DNA from: Haliclona indistincta
Taxonomy: Eukaryota > Porifera > Demospongiae > Haplosclerida > Chalinidae
Assembly (NCBI GenBank): GCA_964017065.1
Contig: OZ024790.1
Span: forward strand, 8,063,864-8,127,863
DNA length: 64,000 nucleotides
Direction of reading: 5' to 3'
Below the pieces are notes generated by a model. It made no database searches and was not told the DNA's origin. It saw nothing but the letters and a program-made list of their open reading frames with translations. Shown here piece after piece: positions 11,355-30,346 of the stretch. Numbering within the stretch: position 1 is the stretch's first letter; each line of letters opens with the position of its first letter. A program made the translations under genes and the position numbers.

Positions 11355-12411
11355 ATGGCGGACGAAGTGAACCAGAAAGTTGTACAGTTTGTGACCTATC
11401 TCACGCAGAAAGGGTAAATCAGACGAGTCAGTGATCCTTATAATCTTTTCGTTAGGCGTCTACACAGCTCCTATGACGTATCTAGACGCGCTGTCCTGCT
11501 CATGAGAGAGATTATCAGTAAAACCAAGTGGGGTAGCCCTCGGTGAGCTCCTGCCTGCCGTCATAGCATTGCCACATTCTTCTGTCATTGCAGAGAGCTA
11601 ATGGACAGAGTAAGACAGGACGGTAAGAGGATAATATCAGCCCAGCCAGGCGGTGAGTAGAGAGAGCAAATTAGGTGTGTTTACACTTTTGAATGATTTG
11701 GTTGCTGTAGAGACCAGTGTCGGGAATGTGGTGAAGAGAGGTAAGTCTCAGCCTCGTATTGTGGTATGGGTACCAGTCTATGTTTCTTTGTCTGTCAAGT
11801 ATTGAAACTCATACGCGAAGAGTATGCAAGGTTAGTAGAGACTCAAGGTTTTTCCTCTCTCTCTCACACACACTCTCTTCAGATGCCTGAGGGGAGCTGA
11901 GGAACTAGAGATTAAGGATTCCCTTCATGTTAGTTTCAACATTGCCGCATCCTCTTCTCTTTATCTCTCTTTTAGACCATGCTTAAAGGAGGTGGAGCTA
12001 TTGACGATTTCTCTACTCCAGTACCCAATCTGAAGGTATCGTAAAGACATGAACCAGCTTTTGTATTACAATTCACAAGACAAGTTTATCAGCTTAGCAT
12101 GCAAGAAAAAGTTCTTTTTTCTTATATCTAGGGTGCTGTAATTGAGGCTATTAATGAACTACTGATAGAGATCGAGGAAAGGTACGACCATTGACTGGTG
12201 TACGTACGATATTAGTCTTCCTCAGCGCCTCCAATATAGCTGCCCAGGCTCTAGACCATATCCACTCCAATGAGGTGATTATGACTGCTGGCTATTCCAA
12301 GACAGTTGAGGCGTTCCTTAAAGCGGCAGCCAGGAAGAGAAAATTTGAAGTAATAGTGGCTGAGTCAGCCCCATCCTATCAGGTAAGAGAGAAAGAGGAA
12401 GGGAAGGGAGA

Positions 12412-12476
<65 letters not shown>

Positions 12477-14376
12477 AACGAACATTCATACTTAGAAAAA
12501 CTATGTGAAGCACTTACTTATTCACTGGTGGAAATGTAAACAGTTCAGACTTGTGTTCATTTTTGTGTTTTTACTTTTTCCCGCTCCTGTGTCAAAACAC
12601 TTTATTCTATATCTGTGCATAACAATTTTTTCAGTGATTTTGCTAAGAGATACGCCGCCATTGTATTACATAATCAATTGCTAGCCTATGAAAAGAGCTT
12701 GATGTTGACATTTTCTCTTCTCCAGGGTCAGCAGCTAGCTAGCAGTCTAGCCAGTGCTGGCATTGATACCACTCTGATCACTGACTCAGCCGTGTACGCT
12801 ATCATGTCTCGAGTCAACAAGGTGATCACATGACTTACTGTCTACGTCACTGTGACTTTTGTGTTTATCACATGACACATCAGGTGATCATAGGTACCCA
12901 TACGGTAATGGCGGATGGAGGGTAAGCCTGTTCTAGTATAAACCCTATAGGCATGAGTTCTACTATACAGCTTGAAGGCTCTCAATGGTTCCCATGTTTT
13001 GGCCCTGGCTGCTCACCATCACTCTGTGCCTGTAAGATACTGCTCTATACCGTATAGCTGGAAATTCGTGGGAGACAATTTTCGTGAATTTTGCAAATGA
13101 CAGGTTATTCGCGAAAATGTTATCCGCGAATGTCTTGTTTTTGTTGACAAAGTTAGGGCAACAGCGCTGATTCGCAAAATATTATTCGCGAAATGATCTA
13201 TCTCGCGCATTCGCGAAAATTTCTCCCTCGAAAATTTCCCGTTATACGGTAGTTTGTCCATCATTTTATTCATGTCTCTACAGGTGGTAGTGTGTGCCGC
13301 CATGTTTAAACTATCGCCACAGTATCTTTGTGCTTATGATCAGGTAACCAGTACACTCACTCACACTCACTCACTCACTCACTCACTCACTTACTCACTC
13401 TCACACTAACTCTCACACTCACTCACTCACTCACTCACTCACTCACTCACTCACTCACTCACTCACTTACTCACCCCACACACTCACTCACTCACTCACT
13501 CACTCACACTCACTCACTCACTCACTTACTCACTCTCACACTAACTCTCACACTCACTCACTCTCACACTAACTCACTCACTCACTCACTCACTCACTCA
13601 CTCACTCACTCACTCACTCACTCACTCACTCACTCACTTACTCACTCTCACACTAACTCTCACACTCTCACACTCACTCACTCACTCACTCACTTACTCA
13701 CTCTCACACTAACTCTCACACTCTCACACTCACTCACTCTCACACTAACTCTCACACTCACTCACTCACTCACTCACTCACTCACTCACTCACTCACTCA
13801 CTCACTCACTCACTCACTCACTCACTCACTTACTCACTCTCACACTAACTCTCACACTCACTGACTCACTCACTGACTCACTCACTCTCACTCACTCACT
13901 GACTCACTCACTGACTCACTGACTCACTCACTGACTCACTCACTCACTTACTCACTCACTTTCACTCTCACACTAACTCTCACACTCACTTATTCACCTG
14001 CTCACTCACTCACTCACTCACTCACTCACTCGCTCGCTCACTCACTCACTCACCCACTCACTCACTCACTCACTCACACTCACTCACTCACTCACTCACT
14101 CACTCACTCACTCACCCACCTACCAACACACTTCGTCTCACCTCATGATCTGCTCAATTTTGCCGAAGGCTCTCTGATATCTAAAGTCCATGTTCAGAAT
14201 CCGGTGTTTGACTATGTACCTCCTGACCTTATCAAGCTGTTCATATCTAACATGTGAGTACAACACACACACACGGACACTAACACACTCTTGTTGTCCT
14301 CAGAGGAGGAAATGCTCCTTCATACGTCTATCGCCTAGTCAGTGAATTATACCATCCTGAAGACAGAGACCTCTAG
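11355..14376 (+). CDS. EIF2B2: Translation initiation factor eIF2B subunit beta
   Basis: Regulatory beta subunit of the eIF2B guanine-nucleotide exchange factor for eIF2, cytosolic. About 344 residues (human 351). Exons: 11355-11413, 11456-11542, 11594-11652, 11711-11740, 11800-11830, 11883-11928, 11976-12035, 12132-12181, 12226-12382, 12726-12821, 12884-12921, 12971-13031, 13284-13343, about 14126-14253, 14304-14376. Near-identical blocks to human include [58 protein letters not shown] and [20 protein letters not shown]. One oddity: the exon ending 14253 must begin near 14126, yet no AG exists between 13351 and 14167 because the whole intron is a TCAC array. Either a noncanonical acceptor is used or the array is misassembled. 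Confidence 0.96.
12383..12472 (+). repeat. (GA)n microsatellite starting at an EIF2B2 donor
   Basis: The array begins within the GTAAGAGAGA donor of the exon ending at 12382 and runs about 90 bases. Confidence 0.9.
13048..13251. mobile_element. MITE family A, copy 1 (EIF2B2 intron)
   Basis: Terminal inverted repeats TACCGTATAGC at the left and GTTATACGGTA at the right, with TTCGCGAA-rich inner arms that can fold. A closely similar copy lies at 16543-16748 and a diverged one at 35320-35475. No coding capacity. Confidence 0.75.
13352..14125 (+). repeat. (TCAC)n satellite-like array, about 770 bases
   Basis: TCAC/CTCA tetranucleotides with recurring variants TTACTCACTCTCACACTAAC, so there is a higher-order pattern over the simple repeat. 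It fills nearly the whole intron before the penultimate EIF2B2 exon and contains no AG dinucleotide. Confidence 0.95.
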
Positions 14377-14472
14377 TTACTATTCATTTACAACAGTCAT
14401 TAATTTTATCTTTACAATAATTTTGAAACAGTGGTCGAATGGGCGTGGTTAAAAGTGAATAATGGGTGTGGT
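14377..14472. other. Convergent 3' spacer EIF2B2/DSCC1
   Basis: Only 96 bases separate the two stop codons. AT-rich, with AATAAT-type motifs only. Both 3' UTRs must be short or overlap. Confidence 0.5.
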
Positions 14473-17400
14473 CTATGATGGCTGTGACAGTGCTGTGGTC
14501 TTGAGGTCATATCGTTTGACGCCTTGTGTGTCTTTGGATGCTCGTGTGAACTTGAGCAAGAGAGCTTTGAGAGATTGAGTAGGAGACTCGAGATCCCTGT
14601 GGGAAAGTGTAAGTGGGCGTGGTAAGGGTGGGTGTGGTCAGTTTACCTGATGTAGGGCTCTAGTTCATCATGGGTCCACTTGCTACGGACAGCAAACAGC
14701 TTACTGAACCTGCAAGTGTGAATGTGGCAATACATAAATTGTGGACATAAAGACAGATTAGAACAAGCAGTTCTATCATTATGAATTTACACTAACGACA
14801 TACAGTGTAATTATCTGTACATCTCCTGAATATCTATCTACACATCCCCAAATTGCTTTCTTACTAGTACAGAGGTTTTGTTACTTCTTGCAAGAAAGAT
14901 TTGAGTATAAAGCGTCACCTTGCAGTCACTAATGTGTCAAGTCACTGGTATTTATTCACACAATGGAGCATGATCAAAGAATTAATAACATTTTAACGCA
15001 TTAGTGCTCCACGCTTTACGGTCTACGGTCTACGCTTTACCCTTGCAAGAAGTAATAAAACTGCTGTATGACAACACGTGAAGTGCATGTGTTAACACCT
15101 ATCTATACCTAAACAGGGCTTCTGGTGACAATGACAGATAATAAAATAACTGACAGTTTATAAATTGCATTCCTGACTTGCGAAAGATGTCTACCACTGA
15201 CTATTCTCGTGAATTTGATGTAGACACGTATCTCAGTCTGAAGTATGCTCCTGGTAACATACAGAAAATGCATGATTTTTCGGTGCAGAACTTACATGAA
15301 CACTTCAAGTCGCAAGCAGATGCTGCCAGCACAGGAGTTGAGTTCAGAGTGCTAGACTATGGCTGTGGACCAGTAATTGCTAATATTATCAGTGCAGCTC
15401 GTGTGGCTAGTGAGATAGTACTTGCTGAGTACACAGAACAAGGACGAGCGGCAGTACGTTCATGGCTGGACAATAACCCAAACTCTTTCAACTGGTCTCC
15501 ATTTCACAAGTATGTCGTGCAGGAACTGGAAGGAGGCAGTGCAGAGGCAGCTGAAGAACGAGAAAAGCGACTTCGCAGCATTGTAAAGGCAGTTGTAGAG
15601 TGTGATGCTATGCAAGACCCACCCATCAAGGATGGTTACCAAGGACCCTATGATGCTGTGATATCATGTCTTTGCCTTAAAACTGCATGTAAAACAAAGG
15701 AAGAGTTTGTGAGAGCAGTTCACAAGATATCGACACTTGTCAAGCCAGGAGGATGTCTGCTGTTCTCAACAGTTGAACCAAAAGATGCCATCAGAGGGAC
15801 TCGGTGCTATCCTATTGGAGACAAGACCTACACTGAAGTCGCTGTCGATCGCACTTTCGTGGAGTCAACATTAGGGAATGATTTTCAAGAAATCACTGTC
15901 AAGCAGCTCCCAGCTGATGCTAAGATGGCTCAAACCGGAATACGCAACATACTGTTTTTCACAGCTTGGAAAAACAAATAGTACCAATAGTAGACTGACT
16001 CGACTCCTCGGTAGAACTACATGTACAGCTGCATGCATACATGTACTTGATTCATGCTTTATTAGTGATAACGCATAGCCAATTCAAAGTTAGAGATACA
16101 ATATGTATCAAGCGTGACTTGACAATCATGTGAATGCATTTATGGGGAGCTATTATGTTGCTATCTCCTGTGTGGACAGACAAGACAGTTCCTTGCATTT
16201 TGAGATTTTGTACAGATTTTAGGTGTCAAAAATGACATGAGCTTGTATCTCACTAACACGAACACAGCACAGCTTCTTGACTGCTAGAAAGGTGTCAAAT
16301 GGTATAGCCTCTATGATATTGCTATGCAGTACTAAATGATAATAGACGAGGGCACCTCAATGGTCATTAAGTGTACCTCGCCTCTTCTGAGAGGGAATGC
16401 TATGTTTTTGTAAGTGCTGTTAATATTGTAAAAGTGACAGACCAGTTATTAATTTACCACTCAGAAACTACACCAATGTCGTTGCTATTGTAACTTATAA
16501 ATGCCCAAAATTTTACCATATCTCCAGATAATATTACTCAAATACCGCATAGCGGGAATTTTTCGCGGGAGATATTTTCGCGAATTTCACGAATTACAGG
16601 CTATTTGCAAAAATATTATCCGCGAATGTATTGTTTTTGTTGACACAGATAGGGCAATAGTGCTGATTTGCAAAAATATTATTCGCGAAATGCTCTATCT
16701 CGCACATTCGCGAAAGTTTTCTCCCGCGAAAATGTCCGCTATACTGTACCTTCAAACTTGGGTCACTAACTACCATAAAGCATGGCAGGCAAGTCTATAG
16801 TCATATTTGTTGCACACCGTACGTTGCATTCTATGTAATACGGAATTGTACCTTGCAACTGGATCTTGGGCCAGCTCGTAGCAGGGAAAGTGCCATATCA
16901 CTGGTGGAGTGGAGGACAGATCGGATAGTGCTATACCCTGTAGAAGGCGTGGTCATTTGACCTTAGAGGATGTGGTCACATACCTTAAGCTGGTCTAGTG
17001 TGGTTGTCATGCCGATGGGAACAGACTGCTCCCAAGACTCCAAAAACTCATTGTAGTTGAACTATAAAGAGAGGAAGTCAGTTATGTTCAATAGCTGTTC
17101 AATAACTTACCCTTCCGGCTGGCCTGAGCAGTAGTTCCGCATAGAAGCGACACACCTTATACTCAGACAACTCTACAGTGTCAGAGTCCACTTGGTTACC
17201 ATAGCAACGCAGACAATGATCTACTGCAAACCTATAGCAGACACAATTTCCTTATGACCAAAAGTGGTATACAGGAATAATACAATGCAAAAAAATGCAG
17301 TTATGTCATTTGTATTGCAACTCAAAATAGAAAAGACAAATTTAATTTTCAGTATCAATTTTTTGAACACAGTAGCATCAAAAATTTTAACTGTTTTGAA

Positions 17401-19335
17401 TCATAGCAGCATCAAATTTACTTTTGTTATGCTAAGTTGCTAACCAGTCTTGAATGGTGAGTGAGAGTGAGTAAGTGAGTGAGTGAGTGAGTGAGTGAGT
17501 GAGTGAGTGAGTGAGTGAGTGAGTGAGTGAGTGAGTGAGAAAGTGTAGTACTAACTGAGGTGCCAGTGGGCTCATTTTGGTACCACATTCAGTGAGTGGT
17601 ATTCTGCTCCATTCCCAGCCCTCTGCTTCGACAAGCGTGAGAATATCCTGGAACACTTGCTCCTGATAGTCGGTAGCTAAGACTCGCCAGTGACCTGAAA
17701 GTTGGAGAAATAGAACTGAAAAATACAGAAAAAGAGGAATAGACAGACCATCAATGTTGCAAGCTTGTAGAGTTTTTAATCCTTCCAGAAGTTGCTGTTC
17801 ACTGGATTGCACCATATCCAGCAGTTGATGCATGGTGTACTGAGAGATAGAGAGAGAATAGAGGAGACCAAATCAATACAGCATTGTTGTGGAGGAAATC
17901 CAATAGGCTTAACGCTACATGTAGCAGGTGGTAAAAGAGGGAAGCCGTTTTTGTTTCCTAGTAAAGTGTAACAGCTCCAAATATAGTCAAAGGTAGTACC
18001 ATCACCACTATTGTTCTCAACCACTAAGTACTAGCGCAATAGTGCTGCAACGCAGGTGTTGCATGCACGTTACTAATAATAGCATCCAATAATGACCAGT
18101 GTCTCCGGTTACTAAAATTATTACCTTATTCTAAAGCACTCACTGTCAAATGCATGAAATAATTGCGTAACATTACCAGGACATTCGAACACTGACTATC
18201 TTATCTTCCTCGACATTCGAACACTAACTATCTTATCTTCCTCCTCTTCATCTTGTTGCCCTGTATACGGACACTCCCATAGCAGTGCCTTTAAGCGCTC
18301 CAAACGCGGTCTCGTCTCACGAAGTTCATACGTCGAGAACATGCACGCGGTCACCTGCGGGCGGAGCTTAGCAGAGGTAGTCACGGCAACAAGTTGCTCA
18401 CCTCTTTCGTGACCAATGAGCTATCAGTATTTGCTGTAAGTTGTAAAATCAGAATATTAGCAAAGCAGACAGACAAATATACCTTGTAATTGGTCATTAG
18501 GATAAGTCAGCGTCGGGCATACTAGCAAAGAATTCGATGTCTCAGCAAGCTTGATGTCATAAGTGAGGTTGTCTGTGCAGAGCACAGCGTCCTCCTGAGG
18601 ATTGCCTTTGATGATTACCCTGTAAGTGAGGGAGTGAGTGGGCGTAGACATACTGGGTGTGCCTTAGTGTAGAAACTTAACAACTTCAAAGTACCTTAAA
18701 CTTTGTAGTAAATAGCAAACACACTCTATTTAATCGCTTTATCAAGAAGCTACATAAGGTTGTTTTATCTCTTGGAGTTCACATAAAGAGTTCACTTTGT
18801 TTCCTTCTCACAATCAATATCGAAAAGATTGCGAGACTTGATTTTTGAGCAAATGTGTTTCGTATCTTTCAAACGCAAGCAGTTTACGCTGTTATTTGAA
18901 AATACGTGCCTAGCTCACATGACCAATTTCACAGACAATTGCTCTTACACCATGCACTAATCTTATAGAGCGGATGATAATCATTGTGTTACAGACGGAT
19001 AATTTTACACGACGCCGTCTGCATAACTACCCATTATTGCTGTGAAGCGATTTCCTGTGACTAATTCGTCTACCATACACAATTGATGATGACCGCAAAC
19101 ACTGTTAATTTTTTAACTGAGGAATGAAAAGGTCACTGTCTCACCTTTGACCTTCTTCCAGCGCTTGTAGTACCGTCGCAGGCAACTCTAGCAGCTTTAT
19201 ATCATCACCGGTGTTCATTTCTGAGCTGAACTGAAGTACCTGTACCACTGGGTGTTGTGAATGGAGCCCAGCGGCTTCTGCAGCCGCTTCTACGTCAGCT
19301 TGAGTCCGCTCAGTTTGGTCAAGAACAGCATCCAT
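14473..19335 (-). CDS. DSCC1: Sister chromatid cohesion protein DCC1
   Basis: Subunit of the CTF18-DCC1-CTF8 alternative clamp loader that loads PCNA and supports cohesion, nuclear. 395 residues (human 393). Exons (- order): 19145-19335, 18483-18619, 18402-18433, 18229-18354, 17749-17839, 17556-17694, 17111-17231, 16984-17061, 16852-16937, 14647-14709, 14473-14596; total 1188 bases and all phases agree. Recognisable blocks are LLELPATVLQALEEGQ, EDAVLCTDNLTYDIKLAETS, RPRLERLKALLWECPYTG, WRVLATDYQEQV, HCLRCYG, and FAVRSKWTHDELEPYIR near the end. Two donors are GTTAGT. The large intron 14710-16851 hosts another gene on the opposite strand. The gene is head-to-head with DEPTOR. Confidence 0.95.
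14873..15060. other. AT-rich DSCC1 intron, no further feature
   Basis: Intron sequence between the terminal DSCC1 exons and the nested methyltransferase. The word CTTGCAAGAAGTAA near 14886 recurs in part at 15041 (CTTGCAAGAAGTAATAAAA). Nothing else is seen. Confidence 0.4.
15187..15981 (+). CDS. NNMT/PNMT/TEMT-family N-methyltransferase, intronless, nested
   Basis: SAM-dependent small-molecule N-methyltransferase, 264 residues, single exon inside a DSCC1 intron on the opposite strand. Family marks are the N-terminal YSREFDVDTYLSLKY, SAM motif I VLDYGCGP, the acidic end of strand 2 in LAEYTEQGR, NWSPFHKYVVQELEG (vertebrate NNMT has a very similar run), CDAMQ, and VKPGGCLLFS. The start is the ATG at 15187; an upstream in-frame TTG is not used in animals. 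The substrate cannot be told: nicotinamide, amines or thioethers are all used in this family. The lack of introns, against 11 exons in its host gene, suggests retroposition (inference). Confidence 0.85.
   Translation: MSTTDYSREFDVDTYLSLKYAPGNIQKMHDFSVQNLHEHFKSQADAASTGVEFRVLDYGCGPVIANIISAARVASEIVLAEYTEQGRAAVRSWLDNNPNSFNWSPFHKYVVQELEGGSAEAAEEREKRLRSIVKAVVECDAMQDPPIKDGYQGPYDAVISCLCLKTACKTKEEFVRAVHKISTLVKPGGCLLFSTVEPKDAIRGTRCYPIGDKTYTEVAVDRTFVESTLGNDFQEITVKQLPADAKMAQTGIRNILFFTAWKNK
16543..16748. mobile_element. MITE family A, copy 2 (DSCC1 intron)
   Basis: TACCGCATAGCGGGAA at the left and TCCGCTATACTGTA at the right pair as terminal inverted repeats. The interior matches copy 1 at 13048 closely, including TTGTTTTTGTTGACA. 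Confidence 0.8.
17458..17540 (+). repeat. (GTGA)n array in a DSCC1 intron
   Basis: Twenty or so GTGA units on +. On the DSCC1 strand it reads TCAC and lies shortly after the donor of the exon ending at 17556. Confidence 0.9.
18179..18242 (-). repeat. 32-base direct duplication over a DSCC1 5' splice site
   Basis: Two adjacent 32-base copies differ at two positions (18179-18210 and 18211-18242). The copy nearer the exon carries the GTTAGT donor in use; the other carries a GTCAGT version. Confidence 0.8.
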
Positions 19336-27349
<8,014 letters not shown>

Positions 27350-27827
27350 ACACTCAGCCACCACCAGTTGTCTCTCTCTTTCATCACCACATCATTTTTG
27401 AGTCGTTGTTATTATCATATAACTATAACCATCATATAACCATTATAATAATTATTCATCTTTTTGTGTCTTGTTGTTGCTATGAATGAAGATCATAAAA
27501 TGTTGTAGTATCTTAAAAACCATTTACATTCTTGTGTACTTTTATGCGGCTTCTCAGTAGCGCGGGGGGGCGGGGCTTAGCAAATTATGCAACATTGTTG
27601 AATAAAAAATTAATACTGCACTTTGAAAATGTGACCAGTGGTGGTCTTTATACACAACTTCTTGTCATAGAGGGCTCCAGCAGCAGATACTATACCATTG
27701 TTAGACCATTCATTATGTCCTCACAGCTTTCTTGCCTCACAATGGACACAATGCTTTATTAAAAAATACGAACATTATTTTAAAAAATACGAAAATAAAA
27801 TACACAACTAATATAATGGTTACTGGT
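27350..27827. other. DEPTOR 3' UTR and spacer
   Basis: Contains AATAAA at 27600 as a possible polyA signal, AATACGAA repeats near 27765-27790, and no gene up to the stop of the next, convergent gene. Confidence 0.45.
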
Positions 27828-28484
27828 TTAATTTTTTTGTATAACAAGTATAAGTCCTTTGGAATTCCTGTTATAAGGTGCATCATATGCCTCCAGTAGC
27901 ACAGCACCTGAGGCAGGTATCTGTCTGCCCCACTCCTCCTTGGTCTCTTCGTAAAATGGAGTGCGTACGGTTGTAATCAAACAACACCCTTTCTTGAGCA
28001 CTCGGATGATGTTGGGTATGCATTCTGGTCCACAGTGACCCTGCAAGAACACCCCAGAGCTAACTATGCTGTCAAAAGTCTCCGGCTCATAGGGCAGTTC
28101 TTCTTTGAGATTGATTTGTTCCAAGTGGTCGTAAATGTTCTTTTCACGAGCCATGCTGAGCATTTCGTTGCTGTAGTCCCCTCCATATATGTCCAGATCT
28201 TGACGATTGTAGTCATTCGACTGTAGCAGTACTTGTATGACGAGTCCGGTGCCGCATCCTGCGTCAAATATTTTGTGTCTACCGGAAGAAGCATCGATTT
28301 TGGGATGGTAGCGTTTCCAAGCTAAAAATGTACTCATGTGGTTTTGCACTTTGTCGCATTGGAGGGCGTGCTCGTCAAACTCCATGTAGCCATTCTTGTA
28401 GGTGCTCGGAACGCCTTTGGCGTCGCAGTCAGCCACGTAAAGCTTGTGACTACAGTCGAATTCACCGTCCGCCGCCATTGCCAT
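27828..28484 (-). CDS. METTL27-like class I methyltransferase, intronless
   Basis: 218-residue SAM-dependent methyltransferase in a single exon. SAM motif I is FDAGCGTGLVIQVLL, followed by GGDYSNEML (acidic residue of strand 2), FDSIVSSGVF at strand 4, and VLKKGCCLITTVR at strand 5. The Tyr-rich start with ADCDAKGVPSTY and the length fit METTL27/WBSCR27-type proteins, whose substrate is not known. The first ATG (28484) was chosen; a second ATG two codons later is equally possible. It is convergent with DEPTOR and opposite to the next two methyltransferases, to which it is not closely similar. Confidence 0.75.
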   Translation of the reverse strand: MAMAADGEFDCSHKLYVADCDAKGVPSTYKNGYMEFDEHALQCDKVQNHMSTFLAWKRYHPKIDASSGRHKIFDAGCGTGLVIQVLLQSNDYNRQDLDIYGGDYSNEMLSMAREKNIYDHLEQINLKEELPYEPETFDSIVSSGVFLQGHCGPECIPNIIRVLKKGCCLITTVRTPFYEETKEEWGRQIPASGAVLLEAYDAPYNRNSKGLILVIQKN

Positions 28485-28499
28485 GCAGGCAACACGTGA

Positions 28500-28603
28500 T
28501 AATATTAGATAGATAGATAGATATAGACATTAATAGATAGATTATTATATTATTAGATATTAATAATAATAATTATTATTATTATTATTAATAATTATTA
28601 TTA
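28500..28603. repeat. GATA and ATT microsatellites
   Basis: GATA units at 28506-28524, then TTATTA/AATAAT runs that are self-complementary. Confidence 0.85.
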
Positions 28604-28604
28604 T

Positions 28605-28980
28605 GGGAATATGTAGGGATGACCTCGAACTAAGATGGCGGCTACTCATGTGTGAAAATGAGTTTTCGTACATATCTCTACTGTTATACATTTCTACTGC
28701 ATTTTCACTATCTCTAAGGGAATCTGAAGTGCGAGCGCTTGTGGTAAGTCTATGAAAGTCGCCGGGACTGGTTGCTTGTCGACGAAAATCAAGATGGCGA
28801 CTCTCAGGGAGGCCGTTGCAGATCTTCGCTGTTTTAGCAATCGCACGTGTATATATCTGGAGTAGTGCACTTACTTTTTAGATAGACATAAAACACTACC
28901 AGAAGCGAGTAATCCTTGAAAAACATGGTTTTTGGACCGTTTTGGACTGTTACAGCAACTCCATCAATTAACCCTCTTGT
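28605..28980. repeat. Dispersed repeat family B, copy 1
   Basis: Carries, in order, AAGATGGCGGCTACTC, GCGCTTGTGGTAAG, AAGATGGCGACTC, ATCTTCGC and AAAACACTACCAGAAGCGAG. The same order of blocks occurs at 50860-51425, and the first block with its flank at 32641-32750. Non-coding. Confidence 0.7.
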
Positions 28981-29323
28981 CGCTACTGATCATTGACTCC
29001 GCCCACATCAGTTTTGAAACTGAGCTCGGTTCTCGCTTTCTCTCTGCTCTGGGCGCTTCAGCGCGCAAACAAGAGCCTAGAGGTATGAACAAGCAGTATA
29101 CTATGCCCTGGGTAACACTGATCTGTCTATGCTGACATCATGACCCACGGCAGGCGCGAACCGGACGACGGTAATCGCTACCCGATCTAGCCAGGCTACT
29201 AAAGTTTCTTACTCCACACGGCGGCGGTAAGCTGTACCCATAGGACCCCTGTGCTGTTGACAACTGGACATTGGTCATTGTAAAAAGCTAGAAGCCTGGC
29301 TTCTACTTACTTCTACTTACTAT

Positions 29324-29411
29324 TACTTTTGCAAGCATCATCCCATCTTGTTCCTTTACTTTTGCAAGCATCATCCCATCTTGTTCTTTTACTTTTGCAA
29401 GCGTCATCCCT
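29324..29411 (+). repeat. Short minisatellite, unit about 31 bases
   Basis: Three copies of TTACTTTTGCAAGCATCATC plus about 11 further bases. Confidence 0.85.
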
Positions 29412-29552
29412 ACACTTTTTAGTTTTTTATTAAAACTTTTTTACTTTACTTTTAATAATTATTATGGGAAAAAGCGCCAGGGGCTAAAAGAGAGCAAAAA
29501 TAAATTGATACGAAAAGCTGGACAGAGAGAGAAGACTTAATAGAAGAATCTA

Positions 29553-29960
29553 GAGAGAAGATTGGTAGAGTGTAAAAAGATTTAGAGAAGGAACTGGAAC
29601 GGGAAAAAATAGTAAGGAAGTTGTTGGGGTCATAGGAACAATCGAATGGGGTAGGGAGGACGGGTAAGAATGGAGGAGCAAGGAAAGAGAGAAGGGTTTT
29701 GAGATATTTTGAAGATAGCTTTTAGTCCATAGATTTTCGACGAGAGGAGAGACTTGAAATGTGATGAGAAAATATAATTGAGGGGATATGGAGTCAGAAT
29801 TAAATTTTGAAATGAGTTTTAGAGCAAAAGACTGGACAGAATCAAGTTTAGCAGAGAGTGTAAGGCTGTACAATTTTTCTCGCAAGATAACGTACCCTGA
29901 GCAGCACATATTTGTGCTTGTCGAATTAATGAAGCACCTAAGGTGCAGATGCCTCGGTGC
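29553..29960 (-). pseudogene. Degenerate non-LTR retrotransposon RT C-terminus
   Basis: On the - strand an open stretch reads KLDSVQSFALKLISKFN, then FSLSLLLHSYPSSLPHSIVP and FFPVPVPSLNLF. This matches the usual tail of CR1/Jockey-like reverse transcriptases (KLE.VQ..A.+.., S....F.P....WN.LP...). Similarity is from memory and the copy is eroded. Confidence 0.5.
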
Positions 29961-30346
29961 ATGGAATGACACAATATCCACAAACACAACTATCCACCAT
30001 TCCACAAACACAGCAACAGCAGATGCATGTATACAGGATTTCTGTACAGCAATCACAATGCAGTGCTTTTATAATGCAATCAGAAGCCAATTACACGATT
30101 TCTCTGGACCTGCGCTGCTATTCTGTAGTAAAATTCTAACCTATCAGCTTCTAGGCAGTCAACTGTGCTAATAATGGACTTACATATTACTGTAGTACAC
30201 GTGACGAAAAGTGAATTTGATTGGCCTGCGTCACACTTCCGCTTTTGGCAAGATCTTGCAATCAACTGTACAACGGGTCTACGTATTTATACTAAGGTCA
30301 AAATTACTATGATCACTGAATTGTTCATAGACGCCAATACTGAACA
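29961..30346. promoter_or_regulatory. Spacer upstream of methyltransferase 1
   Basis: No gene. The stretch CACGTGACGAAAAGTGAATT near 30199 and TTGATTGG (30218) recur inverted upstream of methyltransferase 2 at about 33090 (TCAAATTCACTTCTCGTCAC), so the upstream regions share sequence. Confidence 0.45.

Noticed and set aside
10754..11370. Three + strand frames opposite the receptor kinase
   Set aside because: Shadow frames of the kinase exon; the kinase motifs are unambiguous on the - strand.
13019..13303. 94-codon - strand frame across MITE copy 1
   Set aside because: It reads through an inverted-repeat element and an EIF2B2 exon in the wrong strand.
6360..14126. CRISPR-like arrays in the TCAC/CTCA regions
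   Set aside because: Simple tandem tetranucleotides without unique spacers; the genome is animal.
15178..15186. Upstream in-frame TTG as start of the NNMT-like gene
   Set aside because: Animals rarely start at TTG, and the ATG at 15187 begins the conserved N-terminus.
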